A DNA stretch of 64,000 nucleotides from Gammaproteobacteria bacterium (GCA_029881255.1 JAOUMY010000001.1:124001-188000), one strand, 5' to 3'. Positions 37,346-46,792 are shown, counted from the stretch's first letter. A program made the numbers and translations. Notes: generated by a model not told the origin, from the letters alone.

Positions 37346-38703
37346 ATTTCTCCCGTCACCCGCGCCAACTCAGCCACGTGCATATTATAGTGAAATACAC
37401 TTTGAAGATATTCTGTATAGGTGAGCACATATCCCTGAAACGCACCCACTATTTTGTCCGATTGTTCCAGGCCCGCTTCAAAATCTGTATAGGTACTTAT
37501 CATCCAGCGCCGTGCCGAACGGGCACTTTTTTCGAGACTTGCGACTGAAGAATAAAATGCGTGCACCTGTTTGTAACTCTCTTCAACCTGGAAAGGAATC
37601 CCTTTGCGCGCAAGTGCTCCTTTTTCCATTAACGCATCGAGTTCGGCCTGTGCTTTGGCCACGCGGGCGTCTTTCAGGCCGCCGTTCCAGTCCCACTGCA
37701 ATCCTACAAAGGGCGTACCGCCCCAATCGTTAAACGGATCGTATATATGCGGATTGTCCAGTCGATCACGCCCAGGAGAAAAGGAAACCATACCGCCCAA
37801 TCCGGCAACGATATTAGGTTTGTTCATTGCTTTGTTGGCCAACACCAGCGATTGCTTCGCCTTCAAGCCTTCACGCAGTTGGTTCATTTCAGGGCGCTGC
37901 GTTAGCGCCTTGCCTTGCCATTCCGCTAACTCACCCCCTGGCAAGGCCACGGGCGTGATTCGTGTGTCTTGAATTTCAATCGATTCTTCTGCACCAAAAT
38001 TGGTCAAGACCTTCAAACCCGCCATGGCGATCTTTTTCAAGGCCTGAGCCTTGGAAATATAAGCATCCGCCAGACCTAAAGCCGCTTGCAGGGCAAACAA
38101 ATCCGATTGTTTTACGTGACCCTCGCCTTCATCCAACCAGTTCTTGACCTTGTCGGCGGCGATCTGCAAGCGGGACTTCATGTCTTCCAAAAACAATTCA
38201 GTGTCGCGAGCGGCGAGAAATCCAAAATAGGCCTTCTTGACTTCGTAAACCGTGTCGCCCTTTTGCAGGCGTACGGTTTGTTGCTTGATCTTGATGTCTG
38301 CTCCTGCGGCGTCTCGATAGTTTTCCAGCTTACCGAAGGTATACAGCGGCTTTATGATGCGGAAATCCGTATAACTCCAGGGCGAAATGCCTTCCGCCAG
38401 GGTGTAACGGTCGCGACGATTGACACAAGCAGCTTGATCGCCACAGTTGTCGCTTAAAAACAAACCGCCAGTTAAGCCGGGAGAAAGACCGACAAAGCTG
38501 TAAACCTGGGATTGCAGCCCACCATAACCATCCACTTCCGCCAAGGTCGCTTCCGCAACGCGCACCAATGCTTCCATTTCCGAAATACGGGGATCGTGTT
38601 GTAGCGCTCGCTCGATAGCCGTATCGAGATTAAGGGGAACGCCCTGCGCGTGAACCGAAAACGTGAACACCAGTCCGGCTAATAAGGGGAAAAACCTATT
38701 CAT
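37342..38703 (-). CDS. TolC-family outer-membrane protein inside the mla operon
   Basis: 453 residues with a signal peptide (FPLLAGLVFTFSVHA). The mature part is a duplicated long-helix OEP structure (YGGLQSQVYSF and LTQRPEMNQLREGLKAKQ segments), as in TolC-like channel proteins. It overlaps mlaD by 8 bases and mlaC by 4, so it is part of the same transcript and translationally coupled. The canonical mlaFEDCB operon has no such gene, and no mlaA is seen in the window. It may take part in the outer-membrane step of this lipid system, or serve a separate efflux pump. Confidence 0.88.
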   Translation of the reverse strand: MNRFFPLLAGLVFTFSVHAQGVPLNLDTAIERALQHDPRISEMEALVRVAEATLAEVDGYGGLQSQVYSFVGLSPGLTGGLFLSDNCGDQAACVNRRDRYTLAEGISPWSYTDFRIIKPLYTFGKLENYRDAAGADIKIKQQTVRLQKGDTVYEVKKAYFGFLAARDTELFLEDMKSRLQIAADKVKNWLDEGEGHVKQSDLFALQAALGLADAYISKAQALKKIAMAGLKVLTNFGAEESIEIQDTRITPVALPGGELAEWQGKALTQRPEMNQLREGLKAKQSLVLANKAMNKPNIVAGLGGMVSFSPGRDRLDNPHIYDPFNDWGGTPFVGLQWDWNGGLKDARVAKAQAELDALMEKGALARKGIPFQVEESYKQVHAFYSSVASLEKSARSARRWMISTYTDFEAGLEQSDKIVGAFQGYVLTYTEYLQSVFHYNMHVAELARVTGEM

Positions 38704-39160
38704 TACCTGCTGCTTTGCTAAATAAAACCTGACCGATCACCTGCTCCAACACGATAGCTGATTGGGTCAATTTGACCTTGTCGCCATCATTCAGCAACTT
38801 TTCGTCGCCACCTGGTTCAAGAGCCACATATTGCTCACCAAGTAGGCCCGCCGTGAAAATCGAGGCGCTGGTATCAATTGGCAACACCTTGTACTTGTCA
38901 TCGATAGCCAGAGTGACAACTGCCTCAAATGTTTGAGTATCAAGTGAAACCGACGCTACAGTCCCCACCCGCACACCTGCCAACATTACCGGCGCCCTGA
39001 CCTTTAGACCACCGATATTCTCAAAATGCGCTTCAATATCGTAGGTATCACCTTCATCGTATCCGGCCAGATTACTCACCTGTAAGGCCAGCACTACCAG
39101 GGCGGCTATGCCTGCGGCGACGAAGCCGCCGACAAAGATTTCCATTCGCTTTTGATCCAT
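38696..39160 (-). CDS. mlaD: MCE-domain lipid transport protein MlaD
   Basis: 154 residues: one membrane helix (about 8-28) and a periplasmic MCE domain (about 38-117) with VRAPVMLAGVRVGTV and the GLLGEQYVALEPGG segment. MlaD forms a hexameric ring with a lipid-conducting pore. It follows mlaE with no gap. Confidence 0.95.
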   Translation of the reverse strand: MDQKRMEIFVGGFVAAGIAALVVLALQVSNLAGYDEGDTYDIEAHFENIGGLKVRAPVMLAGVRVGTVASVSLDTQTFEAVVTLAIDDKYKVLPIDTSASIFTAGLLGEQYVALEPGGDEKLLNDGDKVKLTQSAIVLEQVIGQVLFSKAAGNE

Positions 39161-39943
39161 CTAGACTCCCCCGAACATCAGTGCGGTCAGAATAAAATCC
39201 AGGCCCAGCACAGCAAACGCGGTATGGACCACCGTACGCGTTGTCGCTGAACTGACGCCTTCAGTGGTTGGGTGTGCATCATAGCCCTCAAAAACCGCAA
39301 TCCAGGTTGCGACAAAACCGAACACCATGCTCTTCACCACGCCATTCCAGATGTCATCCCAAAAATCCACCTTGGACTGCATTTGCCCCATCAACGCACC
39401 GCTATCAACACCAAGCATGCCGACCGCAACCATATACCCACCGAATACCCCAACTGCGCTGAAAATACACGCCAGCATTGGGAGAGAAACGATTCCGGCT
39501 ATAAAACGCGGCGCGATCACTCGCTTAAAAGGATCTACCGCCATAACTTCCATCGCTGGCAATTGCTCTGTTACTTTCATCAAACCGATTTCCGCGGTCA
39601 GCGCAGAACCTGCCCGGCCAGCGAACAATAATGCCGTTAGCACTGGCCCCATTTCTCTCACCAAAGAAAGTGCCACCGCCTGCCCTAAGGCCTCTTCAGC
39701 GCCAAAGTCCACGAGCGTGTAATAACCCTGTAAAGCCAGAACCATTCCTACGGTAAGACCTGATATCGCGACGATCTGAGTACTTTGTACCCCAACATTA
39801 AACATTTGCCGTACAAGCTGCCTGCGCTGCCCGAGTAAACCCGGAAATGCCCGCAGCGCAGAAATCAAAAACAGATGTCCGCGACCCAGTCGCTCAAAAA
39901 AGGAAAGTCCGTGCCCGCCTATGTATTCCAACCAATTCAGCAT
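39161..39943 (-). CDS. mlaE: ABC transporter permease MlaE
   Basis: 260 residues, about five to six membrane helices. The MlaE/YrbE signatures LTALLFAGRAGSALTAEIGLMKVTEQLPAMEVM (residues about 108-140) are present in order. It is the permease of the MlaFEDB lipid transporter. It lies 4 bases after mlaF. Confidence 0.96.
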   Translation of the reverse strand: MLNWLEYIGGHGLSFFERLGRGHLFLISALRAFPGLLGQRRQLVRQMFNVGVQSTQIVAISGLTVGMVLALQGYYTLVDFGAEEALGQAVALSLVREMGPVLTALLFAGRAGSALTAEIGLMKVTEQLPAMEVMAVDPFKRVIAPRFIAGIVSLPMLACIFSAVGVFGGYMVAVGMLGVDSGALMGQMQSKVDFWDDIWNGVVKSMVFGFVATWIAVFEGYDAHPTTEGVSSATTRTVVHTAFAVLGLDFILTALMFGGV

Positions 39944-39947
39944 GCGC

Positions 39948-40772
39948 CTATTGTTTCCGTTCCATCAGGTCATCCGCTAAATCACACGCGGGATAGTGAA
40001 AGGCCGCCGGTCCGTCCGGCAAACCGTTGAGAAATTGTTGTACCCATTTTGAGTCAGAATGCCACAACTGGCTCGGTGTTCCCTGCTCCACCACCTTGCC
40101 GTCTGAAATCACATAGAGATAATCCGAAATCTTTGCCACTTCCTGCACGTCATGGGAAACAATTATGCTGGTTAAACCCAGGCTGTCGTTGAGCAAGCGT
40201 ATGAGTTTCATGATGACGCCAACCGTTATCGGGTCCTGCCCGGTAAATGGTTCATCGTAGAGTACCATGGTAGGGTCAAGCGCCACCGCACGTGCAAGCG
40301 CAACCCGTCTGGCCATACCCCCGGATAATTCGCTAGGCATAAAATCCTTCACGCCACGCAGACCCACGGCCTCCAGTTTCATTAACACCAGATCTCTGAT
40401 CAGTATCTCAGGCAGCTGTGTATGTTCGCGGATGGGGAAAGCCACATTCTCAAAGACACTAAGGTCGTTAAACAAAGCGCCGGTCTGAAACATCATGCCC
40501 ATGCGTTGGCGCAGTGCATAAAGCTCGCTACGACTTAGCGACGTGACGTCTTTTCCCTCGACAGTGACGCTGCCAGTGGCAGGTTTGAGCTGGCCCGTGA
40601 TCAGGCGCAATACCGTGGTTTTCCCGGTTCCGCTTGGCCCCATGATAGCCGTTACTTTGCCACGAGGAATCTGAATATTGAGGCCATTGAGAATCGCCCG
40701 CGTGCCACGATAAAAACTCACATCGCGCATGTCGACTAGTAGCGATTCGTCGTTTGCCTTCCTTGTCACCAA
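39948..40772 (-). CDS. mlaF: ABC transporter ATPase MlaF
   Basis: 274 residues. Walker A GPSGTGKTT near residue 45, signature LSGGMARRVALARA near 148, Walker B VLYDEPFTGQD near 172 and the H loop VSHD are all present. It powers lipid movement through MlaE and MlaD. The best start is GTG. It is the first gene of the minus-strand series that runs down to tatC. Confidence 0.95.
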   Translation of the reverse strand: MVTRKANDESLLVDMRDVSFYRGTRAILNGLNIQIPRGKVTAIMGPSGTGKTTVLRLITGQLKPATGSVTVEGKDVTSLSRSELYALRQRMGMMFQTGALFNDLSVFENVAFPIREHTQLPEILIRDLVLMKLEAVGLRGVKDFMPSELSGGMARRVALARAVALDPTMVLYDEPFTGQDPITVGVIMKLIRLLNDSLGLTSIIVSHDVQEVAKISDYLYVISDGKVVEQGTPSQLWHSDSKWVQQFLNGLPDGPAAFHYPACDLADDLMERKQ

Positions 40773-40814
40773 GTTTTTCTACCCTGAATTCATTAAATGT
40801 TTGTTTTTGAAACC

Positions 40815-41369
40815 CTAAACAGTATACCCCATCAGTTCAAGCAGAATTTGTACCGATGACGCAGCCTCTGAAAATTCAAGCTCGGTTTCCAGCACTACAA
40901 CCAGGGGCATTTTGAGTTGGGTGACCGGAAATACTTGCTCAAGATCACGCCGTAGCGCGCGTAGACCATCATTTCCCGCCGCTAGTTTCACGCGCAATAC
41001 CTTCAACTGATCTTGTAGGCAATCTGGGGGTGATGATACATCGACCTTTTGCACAGACTTGCCATTATTTACAGGTAAGGTAACGAAACCGATACATAGC
41101 TCGCCAAACGTTTCCGTTAAACTGACCTGATCCGCAGGGCTCGCGCCCTCAAACAAGAAGCCCGTCTTGCCATCAACGGCTTCCAGCCACGACTCACTCA
41201 CCGCTTTTGGCACACCTCGCCATTTTTCTTCTGGCACCCAGACTGCTGAAAATTCGTTGGCATAGTAATCAAGACGCCAATCCTCAGGCAAATCCTCGGG
41301 ATAATAATGTGTGAGTAAATGCGGATTATCCCAGTCGTTTGACGCAATATTTATTGCTTTTAAGCGCAC
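40815..41369 (-). CDS. Conserved hypothetical protein, DUF72-like N-terminus
   Basis: 184 residues with no signal peptide. The opening (IASNDWDNPHLLTHYYPEDLPEDWRLDYYANEFSAVW, residues about 8-44) resembles the start of DUF72 proteins, which also place a YYPEDLP-DWRL-YYANEF pattern there, but the rest of the DUF72 barrel is absent and the second half is different. It lies 42 bases upstream of mlaF on the same strand and may share its promoter. The function is unknown. Confidence 0.75.
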   Translation of the reverse strand: MRLKAINIASNDWDNPHLLTHYYPEDLPEDWRLDYYANEFSAVWVPEEKWRGVPKAVSESWLEAVDGKTGFLFEGASPADQVSLTETFGELCIGFVTLPVNNGKSVQKVDVSSPPDCLQDQLKVLRVKLAAGNDGLRALRRDLEQVFPVTQLKMPLVVVLETELEFSEAASSVQILLELMGYTV

Positions 41370-41549
41370 AGATTCATACTCCTGCTGCCGATTGTGATTG
41401 GCCTTAGGTAATCGTTCCGGATATTAAACCGGCTTGGAAGCGGCCTTCAAACCTTAATACTGTGCAACTCTTCGTTAATCCCCTAAAAAGTACTCAAGCA
41501 CATAGATTCAAACCAATTACACGCTTTCCTCACAATTACAGGAAATGCA

Positions 41550-41566
41550 TCACATTTTAAATGTGA
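41550..41566. promoter_or_regulatory. 17-bp palindrome upstream of the first CheZ-like gene
   Basis: TCACATTT-T-AAATGTGA is a perfect palindrome, 76 bases before the chosen ATG. The 12-base direct repeat AATACTGTGCAA follows it immediately (41567-41578) and also occurs at 41456-41467. This looks like a regulator binding region. The order TCACA...TGTGA is the reverse of a CRP site, so CRP is not supported. Confidence 0.45.
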
Positions 41567-41642
41567 AATACTGTGCAAATTTTAATTGTTGCCGAATTAT
41601 TTCATACAAAATACTACTTATTGGCTATAAATGGAGAATGAT

Positions 41643-42425
41643 ATGACCGTGCTGGATATGGCTGTCCCCGTCAATACAGGGCTACATAGTTTTCTTGCCA
41701 TCGACGAGGCATGTGTGGCGATATTTCCCCTGCTGATAGAACAACTAGAGATCGCCAATCACCAATTGACGGACGGTATCGATGCTCTGACACGTGGCTT
41801 TGGCTGTTTAGCGCAAACCTTGAACCTGATAGAACCATCCCAACTAGGCCACAATCTTCCGCACGACATTATCCAAAAAATTCAGAAAGTGCAGCGCTAT
41901 ACGCACGATTTGATTAAGGCAGGGGAGTCTATCCACGAAACAACCGCCCGGGAGGCGATAAACAATCATTCAAAAGATAGCGCGCAAAATATCAAACGCA
42001 TCATTATCCGCACTTTGAATATGCAGGTTCTTGCGCAAGATGTCCGCAACGAAGCAGACAATTTGATAAAGGAATTGGAAAAGGCTCAGGAAGGCCTGCT
42101 ATTTGACGAAAATACCGACGTAAAACAAAAAGCAACGGCTATCAAAATGTTGATAGAAATGCGTATGGAAATAAACAAAATGATCGTCGCTTTCCAGTTT
42201 CAGGATCGAGTAAGTCAAATTATCAATGCAGTAATCAATTCAATGAAGGATCTTACAGACTACATTAGTGATGCAGGTACTCAAGCGAGAAACGAAGGAA
42301 TAGACGCCTATGTCGACATAGGGGAAATGCGTCGGCGCGTCGAACAATACTGTATTTCAAAAGAACAATATGAACTCATGGGGAGGAAATCGAGCGACAC
42401 CTCAGACGACATTATTCTTTTCTAG
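41643..42425 (+). CDS. CheZ-like chemotaxis phosphatase, paralogue 1
   Basis: 260 residues from the ATG at 41643, which is preceded by GGAGA; an ATG 12 bases earlier lacks a ribosome site. It is all-helical and soluble. The helix FQFQDRVSQII places Asp188 and Gln192 in the same D-x3-Q spacing as the catalytic Asp143/Gln147 of E. coli CheZ (FQDLTGQ). The C-terminus SDDIILF resembles the CheY-binding tail of CheZ. It probably dephosphorylates CheY or a similar receiver. It shares the same layout with the protein at 44773. The family cannot be named with certainty. Confidence 0.72.
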   Translation: MTVLDMAVPVNTGLHSFLAIDEACVAIFPLLIEQLEIANHQLTDGIDALTRGFGCLAQTLNLIEPSQLGHNLPHDIIQKIQKVQRYTHDLIKAGESIHETTAREAINNHSKDSAQNIKRIIIRTLNMQVLAQDVRNEADNLIKELEKAQEGLLFDENTDVKQKATAIKMLIEMRMEINKMIVAFQFQDRVSQIINAVINSMKDLTDYISDAGTQARNEGIDAYVDIGEMRRRVEQYCISKEQYELMGRKSSDTSDDIILF

Positions 42426-42434
42426 TCTTTTGCA

Positions 42435-44564
42435 CTACTTATTTTTTCGTCTTTCACTCGCAGTGCTTTTCTTTGTTTTCAATCCGTGTGTTTGCTGCGT
42501 TCTGAAAGGTTTGGCTTTTTGTGTAACGCGCGCGCCTTCAGCGCGATCACCTGTACCCGCCGGCTGATAAGTCGGAACAAGATGTTTTTTCCCATTCCCA
42601 ATAAGATCTGCACGCCCCATACTTTTCAGAGCATCACGCAATAAGGGCCAATTATTCGCATCATGATAACGCAGAAAAGCCTTATGCAAGCGGCGCTGCT
42701 TTAATCCTCTTGCGCTAAACACCTTCGCCGAATTCCGTTTGATTTTACGCAAAGTATCCATTTCGCTGTAATACATCGCCGTTGCAGTCGCCATAGGTGA
42801 CGGCAAAAATGTTTGCACCTGGTCCGCGCGAAATCCATTAGCTTTCAACCACAGAGCGAGATTCATCATATCTTCGTCTGTAGTACCCGGATGGGCGGCA
42901 ATAAAGTATGGAATCAAATATTGTTCTTTTCCTGCCTGTTGGGAATATCGTTCAAACAACTCTTTGAAACGATCATATACCTTTATTCCAGGCTTCATCA
43001 TTTTACTTAGTGGACCTTCTTCCGTATGTTCCGGCGCTATTTTCAGATAGCCGCCAACATGGTGCTGCGCCAGCTCTTTTACATACTCAGGTGAGCGTAT
43101 AGCGAGGTCGTAGCGAAGTCCCGACGCAATGAGAATTTTCTTCACGCCTTTCAATCCACGCGCGCGCCGGTACAACCGTATCAAAGGCTGATGATCGGTA
43201 CCCAGGTTTTGACAAATATCCGGGTAAACACACGAAGGTTTGCGACATGCAGATTCGATTGCCTCATCCTTACATGTTAGTCGATACATATTCGCTGTCG
43301 GTCCACCAAGATCGGAAATTACGCCTGTGAACCCGGGAACCGTATCTCGTATAGCCTCTATCTCACGGATAATGGAATCTTCCGAACGACTTTGTATGAT
43401 TCTTCCCTCGTGTTCCGTAATTGAACAAAAGGTACATCCCCCAAAACACCCGCGCATAATATTTACGGAAAAACGAATCATTTCGTATGCGGGAAATTTA
43501 CTGGCCTGATAATCAGGATGAGGAATGCGTCGATACGGTAAATCAAAAACCTTATCCAACTCCTTACTCGTCAGCGGAATCGGGGGAGGATTGATCCACA
43601 CCTCGCGCGTACCATGTCGTTGCACTAATGCGCGCGCATTACCAGGATTAGTTTCCTGGTGCATCACACGCGACGCGTGGGCATATGTCACGCGATCACT
43701 ACGTACTTGCTCGAAGGAAGGTAAGCGAATTACGGTTCGCGCCGGGTCGAGTTTGGGCGCACGACGAGAAACAAAACGAATAACGCTCTGATCAGGCGGC
43801 GTAGCCGCGACTTCTTCATAAGGATTGGCGTGAGGCACAATTTCGCCAGGCGTATCGACGTGGGTAGAATCCAGTTCGTACCAGCCGTCAGGAATTTCGC
43901 GACGAAAAAAAGCTGTACCACGTATGTCTGTGACGTCTTTTATATCCTCGCCGGAAGCCAGGCGATGAGCAAGCTCCACAATTTGCCGTTCTGCGTTTCC
44001 ATACACCAGCATATCGGCTTTGGCATCGACTAACACCGAACGCTTGATCTTGTCCGACCAATTGTCATAGTGAGCAATACGGCGCAAGCTGGCCTCGATA
44101 CCGCCTAGAACAATCGGTATCCCCTTGAATGCCTCTCGACATCGTTGGGCATATACCACGACCGCATAGTCCGGTCTTTTACCCGCTGTACCATCGGGGG
44201 TATAGGCATCGTTGCTACGAATTTTCCTGTCTGAGGTATAGCGATTGACCATTGAATCCATGTTTCCGGCTGTGACCCCGAAAAACAAGTTAGGCTTTCC
44301 CAGTCGGCTAAAATCCTTGGTATCAGACCAGTCCGGTTGATCGATAATGCCCACCCGAAAGCCCTGAGCCTCTAACACACGCCCCACCACCGCCATGCCA
44401 AAGCTGGGATGATCCACATAGGCGTCGCCGGTAATCAAGATGACGTCGCAAGAATCCCAGCCCAACGCTTCCATTTCGGGGCGAGTGCGGGGGAGAAACG
44501 ACGCAGTCCCGAAGCGCTTGGCCCAGTATGGTCGGTAGGAAAATATGTCAACTGCGGGGTACAT
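42435..44564 (-). CDS. ygiQ: YgiQ-family radical SAM protein
   Basis: 709 residues. The N-terminal B12-binding-like part starts with [14 protein letters not shown] and contains the [11 protein letters not shown] segment. The radical SAM cluster motif is [10 protein letters not shown] near residue 375, with SITEHEGR after it. A charged C-terminal tail (KRTTQ- and Lys-rich) closes the protein. Its function is unknown in any organism known to me; roles in RNA or protein modification have been guessed from the fold. It is convergent with the first CheZ-like gene (9-base gap). Confidence 0.94.
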   Translation of the reverse strand: MYPAVDIFSYRPYWAKRFGTASFLPRTRPEMEALGWDSCDVILITGDAYVDHPSFGMAVVGRVLEAQGFRVGIIDQPDWSDTKDFSRLGKPNLFFGVTAGNMDSMVNRYTSDRKIRSNDAYTPDGTAGKRPDYAVVVYAQRCREAFKGIPIVLGGIEASLRRIAHYDNWSDKIKRSVLVDAKADMLVYGNAERQIVELAHRLASGEDIKDVTDIRGTAFFRREIPDGWYELDSTHVDTPGEIVPHANPYEEVAATPPDQSVIRFVSRRAPKLDPARTVIRLPSFEQVRSDRVTYAHASRVMHQETNPGNARALVQRHGTREVWINPPPIPLTSKELDKVFDLPYRRIPHPDYQASKFPAYEMIRFSVNIMRGCFGGCTFCSITEHEGRIIQSRSEDSIIREIEAIRDTVPGFTGVISDLGGPTANMYRLTCKDEAIESACRKPSCVYPDICQNLGTDHQPLIRLYRRARGLKGVKKILIASGLRYDLAIRSPEYVKELAQHHVGGYLKIAPEHTEEGPLSKMMKPGIKVYDRFKELFERYSQQAGKEQYLIPYFIAAHPGTTDEDMMNLALWLKANGFRADQVQTFLPSPMATATAMYYSEMDTLRKIKRNSAKVFSARGLKQRRLHKAFLRYHDANNWPLLRDALKSMGRADLIGNGKKHLVPTYQPAGTGDRAEGARVTQKAKPFRTQQTHGLKTKKSTASERRKNK

Positions 44565-44603
44565 AGGGATTTATCACATTGAAGTGGGGTAATTATAACA
44601 GAC

Positions 44604-44637
44604 CAGCATAACCAAGCAATTTTCTTGGTTATAGCTG
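44604..44637. promoter_or_regulatory. Stem-loop between ygiQ and the second CheZ-like gene
   Basis: CAGCATAACCAAG pairs with CTTGGTTATAGCTG around a 7-base loop, with one bulged A. It is not followed by a T-run. Lying between two divergent starts, it may be an operator. Confidence 0.35.
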
Positions 44638-44772
44638 TGATTACAAACAAGCCACTATTTGTAAAACATTGTTATTTTAAAAACAATTCAGCGCATTCCC
44701 TTTTCGTCTGAGATGAAGTCCGAGCTCAGTCTGGTCGCTAACATGGGAGTGCTATACCAACAGGAGGGGCAA

Positions 44773-45543
44773 ATGTCAGAGCCGGCACCAGTGTTGAACA
44801 CAGATGATACCTCTGATCTGGTCACTATGGACCAGGCCTGCATCCATGTTTTTCCTTTATTGGTCGCGCAGCTCGAAATTGCCAATCAACAACTTGCGGA
44901 CGGCGTTGACACCCTAATCACCGGGTTCACCTACCTTGCGCAGAAATTTAATGATGTAGACCCAAGTACCCTGGAAAAGCAGATACCCACGGAAATGCGC
45001 CAAAAACTGCAGCGTATACACCGTTTTACCGAAGACCTCATACACGCTGGCCATCGAATACACAACACCACCGTGGAAGAAGTCACCAAGGATGAAAACA
45101 ATAAATTGCGTCGCAACATCAACCGTATCGTTTTAAAAACCCTGGATATTCAACAGTTATCCGCTGAAATTCGCGAACAGGCGGGAAACGTTATCAATGA
45201 ATTGGAAGACGTGCGCGATGAGCTGGTTAACGACGCAGATGACAGCAATCCTCATTTGTTAAAAACGTTCATGGAACTACAAATGGAATTGAACAAAATG
45301 GTCGTCGCATTCCAGTTCCAGGACCGCGTATTCCAGATTATCAGCGCCGTAACCAACGCAATGAAGGATTTAAGCGAGTTTTTACAGAAGGCTCGGAGCC
45401 AACAAAGCGGAGGCAATAACGAGACCCTGGTCAGCCTCACAGAAACGGTGCGACACGTGGAGCGCTATTACATATCCAAAGAACAATATGAGTTAAAAGG
45501 CGACAAAAAGGACGAAACATCCGACGATATCGAATTATTTTAG
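44773..45543 (+). CDS. CheZ-like chemotaxis phosphatase, paralogue 2
   Basis: 256 residues from the ATG at 44773, which has an excellent ribosome site (GGAGGGG). It is clearly paralogous to the protein at 41643 over its whole length: the shared FPLL-QLEIANQQL opening, the FQFQDRVFQII helix with Asp184 and Gln188 (D-x3-Q, as in CheZ), ISKEQYEL near the end, and the C-terminus SDDIELF. It should act on a phosphorylated receiver such as CheY. It is convergent with the flagellar brake gene, which supports a motility role. Confidence 0.72.
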   Translation: MSEPAPVLNTDDTSDLVTMDQACIHVFPLLVAQLEIANQQLADGVDTLITGFTYLAQKFNDVDPSTLEKQIPTEMRQKLQRIHRFTEDLIHAGHRIHNTTVEEVTKDENNKLRRNINRIVLKTLDIQQLSAEIREQAGNVINELEDVRDELVNDADDSNPHLLKTFMELQMELNKMVVAFQFQDRVFQIISAVTNAMKDLSEFLQKARSQQSGGNNETLVSLTETVRHVERYYISKEQYELKGDKKDETSDDIELF

Positions 45544-45554
45544 AGTGTCGAAAC

Positions 45555-46196
45555 TTATACTACGCAGCTGCCCTGATACCAGCCTCGCCCTATAAAACAT
45601 TCCAGAAAAAACAAGCCCTCTTCGTCTAGTTCGGTAAAACGTACGCCATGTGTAACACCTGGGTGCGTTCCTGTTTCTTCATGCACGAATCGTATGACGC
45701 TTTTCAGTTTGACTAGCCCCGGCCCAAATGGGGATCGTATGGAAATCAATAAACGATCCCCCACATTGCCTAGCCGGTCACGTCCGCTCAAACAAGCCTC
45801 ACCGACCGTTATGTTCTTCATACGCACCATCGAACTCTTGCCCGATTGAGTACTGACATTGAGCAAGATACCCTCCGAAGCCACCACGACACTCTCAGCC
45901 AAAGGGGCTTGTTTTTGTCCCATTACTGGCCATACCAAATGTAGGCTGGGATAGGGTGTTTCACGGATCGCTGCAGCCCTGCTGTTAAATCTCACGATTT
46001 GTCCACCCATTCGGCGCTTTACTACTACCTGGCAGCCTTCTACCAAGGGAAATTCACTTCTTGGAAGGCTTACCCGGATATGGCGGCTATCTACATACCC
46101 CAGGAGGGTGGATGGCGATAGATGGTGAAGCCCATCTTGCTCAATTTGAAGATAAAGCATTTCACCTATGCGCAGCTCGGAGGGGACGGGACTCAT
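45555..46196 (-). CDS. YcgR-like flagellar brake protein with weak PilZ domain
   Basis: 213 residues. The N-terminal half (about 1-110) resembles the YcgR/PilZN domain (IGEMLYLQIE, LVEGCQVVVKR). The C-terminal half is PilZ-like, with KNITVGEACLSG in place of the usual DxSxxG, and GKSSMVRM where the RxxxR c-di-GMP loop should be. The binding motif is therefore missing or degenerate. A good SD (AAGGAG) precedes the ATG. It probably adjusts the flagellar motor, perhaps without cyclic-di-GMP. Confidence 0.7.
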   Translation of the reverse strand: MSPVPSELRIGEMLYLQIEQDGLHHLSPSTLLGYVDSRHIRVSLPRSEFPLVEGCQVVVKRRMGGQIVRFNSRAAAIRETPYPSLHLVWPVMGQKQAPLAESVVVASEGILLNVSTQSGKSSMVRMKNITVGEACLSGRDRLGNVGDRLLISIRSPFGPGLVKLKSVIRFVHEETGTHPGVTHGVRFTELDEEGLFFLECFIGRGWYQGSCVV

Positions 46197-46504
46197 GCAA
46201 TCTCCTTATCATCTAATTCAACTATTACCGGGTCTTAGATAGTGTCCTGAACCTGGTTTGATACTTTGCTTGTAGTCCCTATCGACACACAGGTAAAATG
46301 TCTGAACAGTCGGGTTTACCTGACAGTTTGAAAACTTTAATAAATACATCCAATTTAAATAATTAGAAACAATTTGTTACGTAATTACCTGTGCTTGAAA
46401 GCGGTTTTGGACGATATCCAAGTTAACTTAACAAGTCTTTAACATTTGCTTTGTAGACTTCTACAAACATCTGGCGGGTAGTCGTACGAAAAGGAGGAAC
46501 CCAA
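46197..46504. promoter_or_regulatory. Palindrome-rich leader of the 52-aa gene
   Basis: This 308-base region has no gene. Near its end lie AAGTTAACTT (46420-46429) and TTTGTAGA-CT-TCTACAAA (46450-46467), a perfect inverted repeat 37 bases before the ATG at 46505. The latter sits where an operator would overlap a promoter. The regulator is unknown. Confidence 0.5.
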
Positions 46505-46663
46505 ATGTTTCTTGAAATCTTTTCTAAAACCGATATGAGTGAAAAACAGGACGTCCGTACCTATGAAGAGGAAAATCAGTACCTCGAGGCATTTGTTGGC
46601 GACTCACTGTTAATTACCACCGCCCAAGAGCTGAACCAGCTTAAAGAAGGACTGAGTAACTAA
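46505..46663 (+). CDS. Small protein, 52 aa, with strong ribosome site
   Basis: 52 residues (it starts MFLEIFSKTDMSEKQDVR). The SD AAGGAGGAACCCAA is unusually strong, a palindromic operator-like site lies upstream, and a terminator follows, so this is a self-contained regulated gene although short. The protein is acidic and hydrophilic with no membrane segment. No family was recognised. Confidence 0.7.
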   Translation: MFLEIFSKTDMSEKQDVRTYEEENQYLEAFVGDSLLITTAQELNQLKEGLSN

Positions 46664-46702
46664 ACAGCTCTAAACCGTTTTCTCTAGCACTCTCCTTAAA
46701 CT

Positions 46703-46733
46703 AAAAGCATTCCGAACAGAATGCTTTTTTTTT
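46703..46733 (+). terminator. Rho-independent terminator of the 52-aa gene
   Basis: AAAAGCATTC and GAATGCTTTT pair around CGAACA and are followed by a run of T's. It lies 39 bases after the stop of the 52-residue gene. Confidence 0.88.
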
Positions 46734-46792
46734 CGGCTCAGTTTTTGCTCGTCTCTCCTTTGAAAGCTATAACAACAGTTTGGAGAACGACG

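Noticed and set aside
41570-41643. Sigma-28 promoter before the first CheZ-like gene
   Set aside because: GCCGAATT is close to the -10 element, but no TAAA lies 15 bases upstream.
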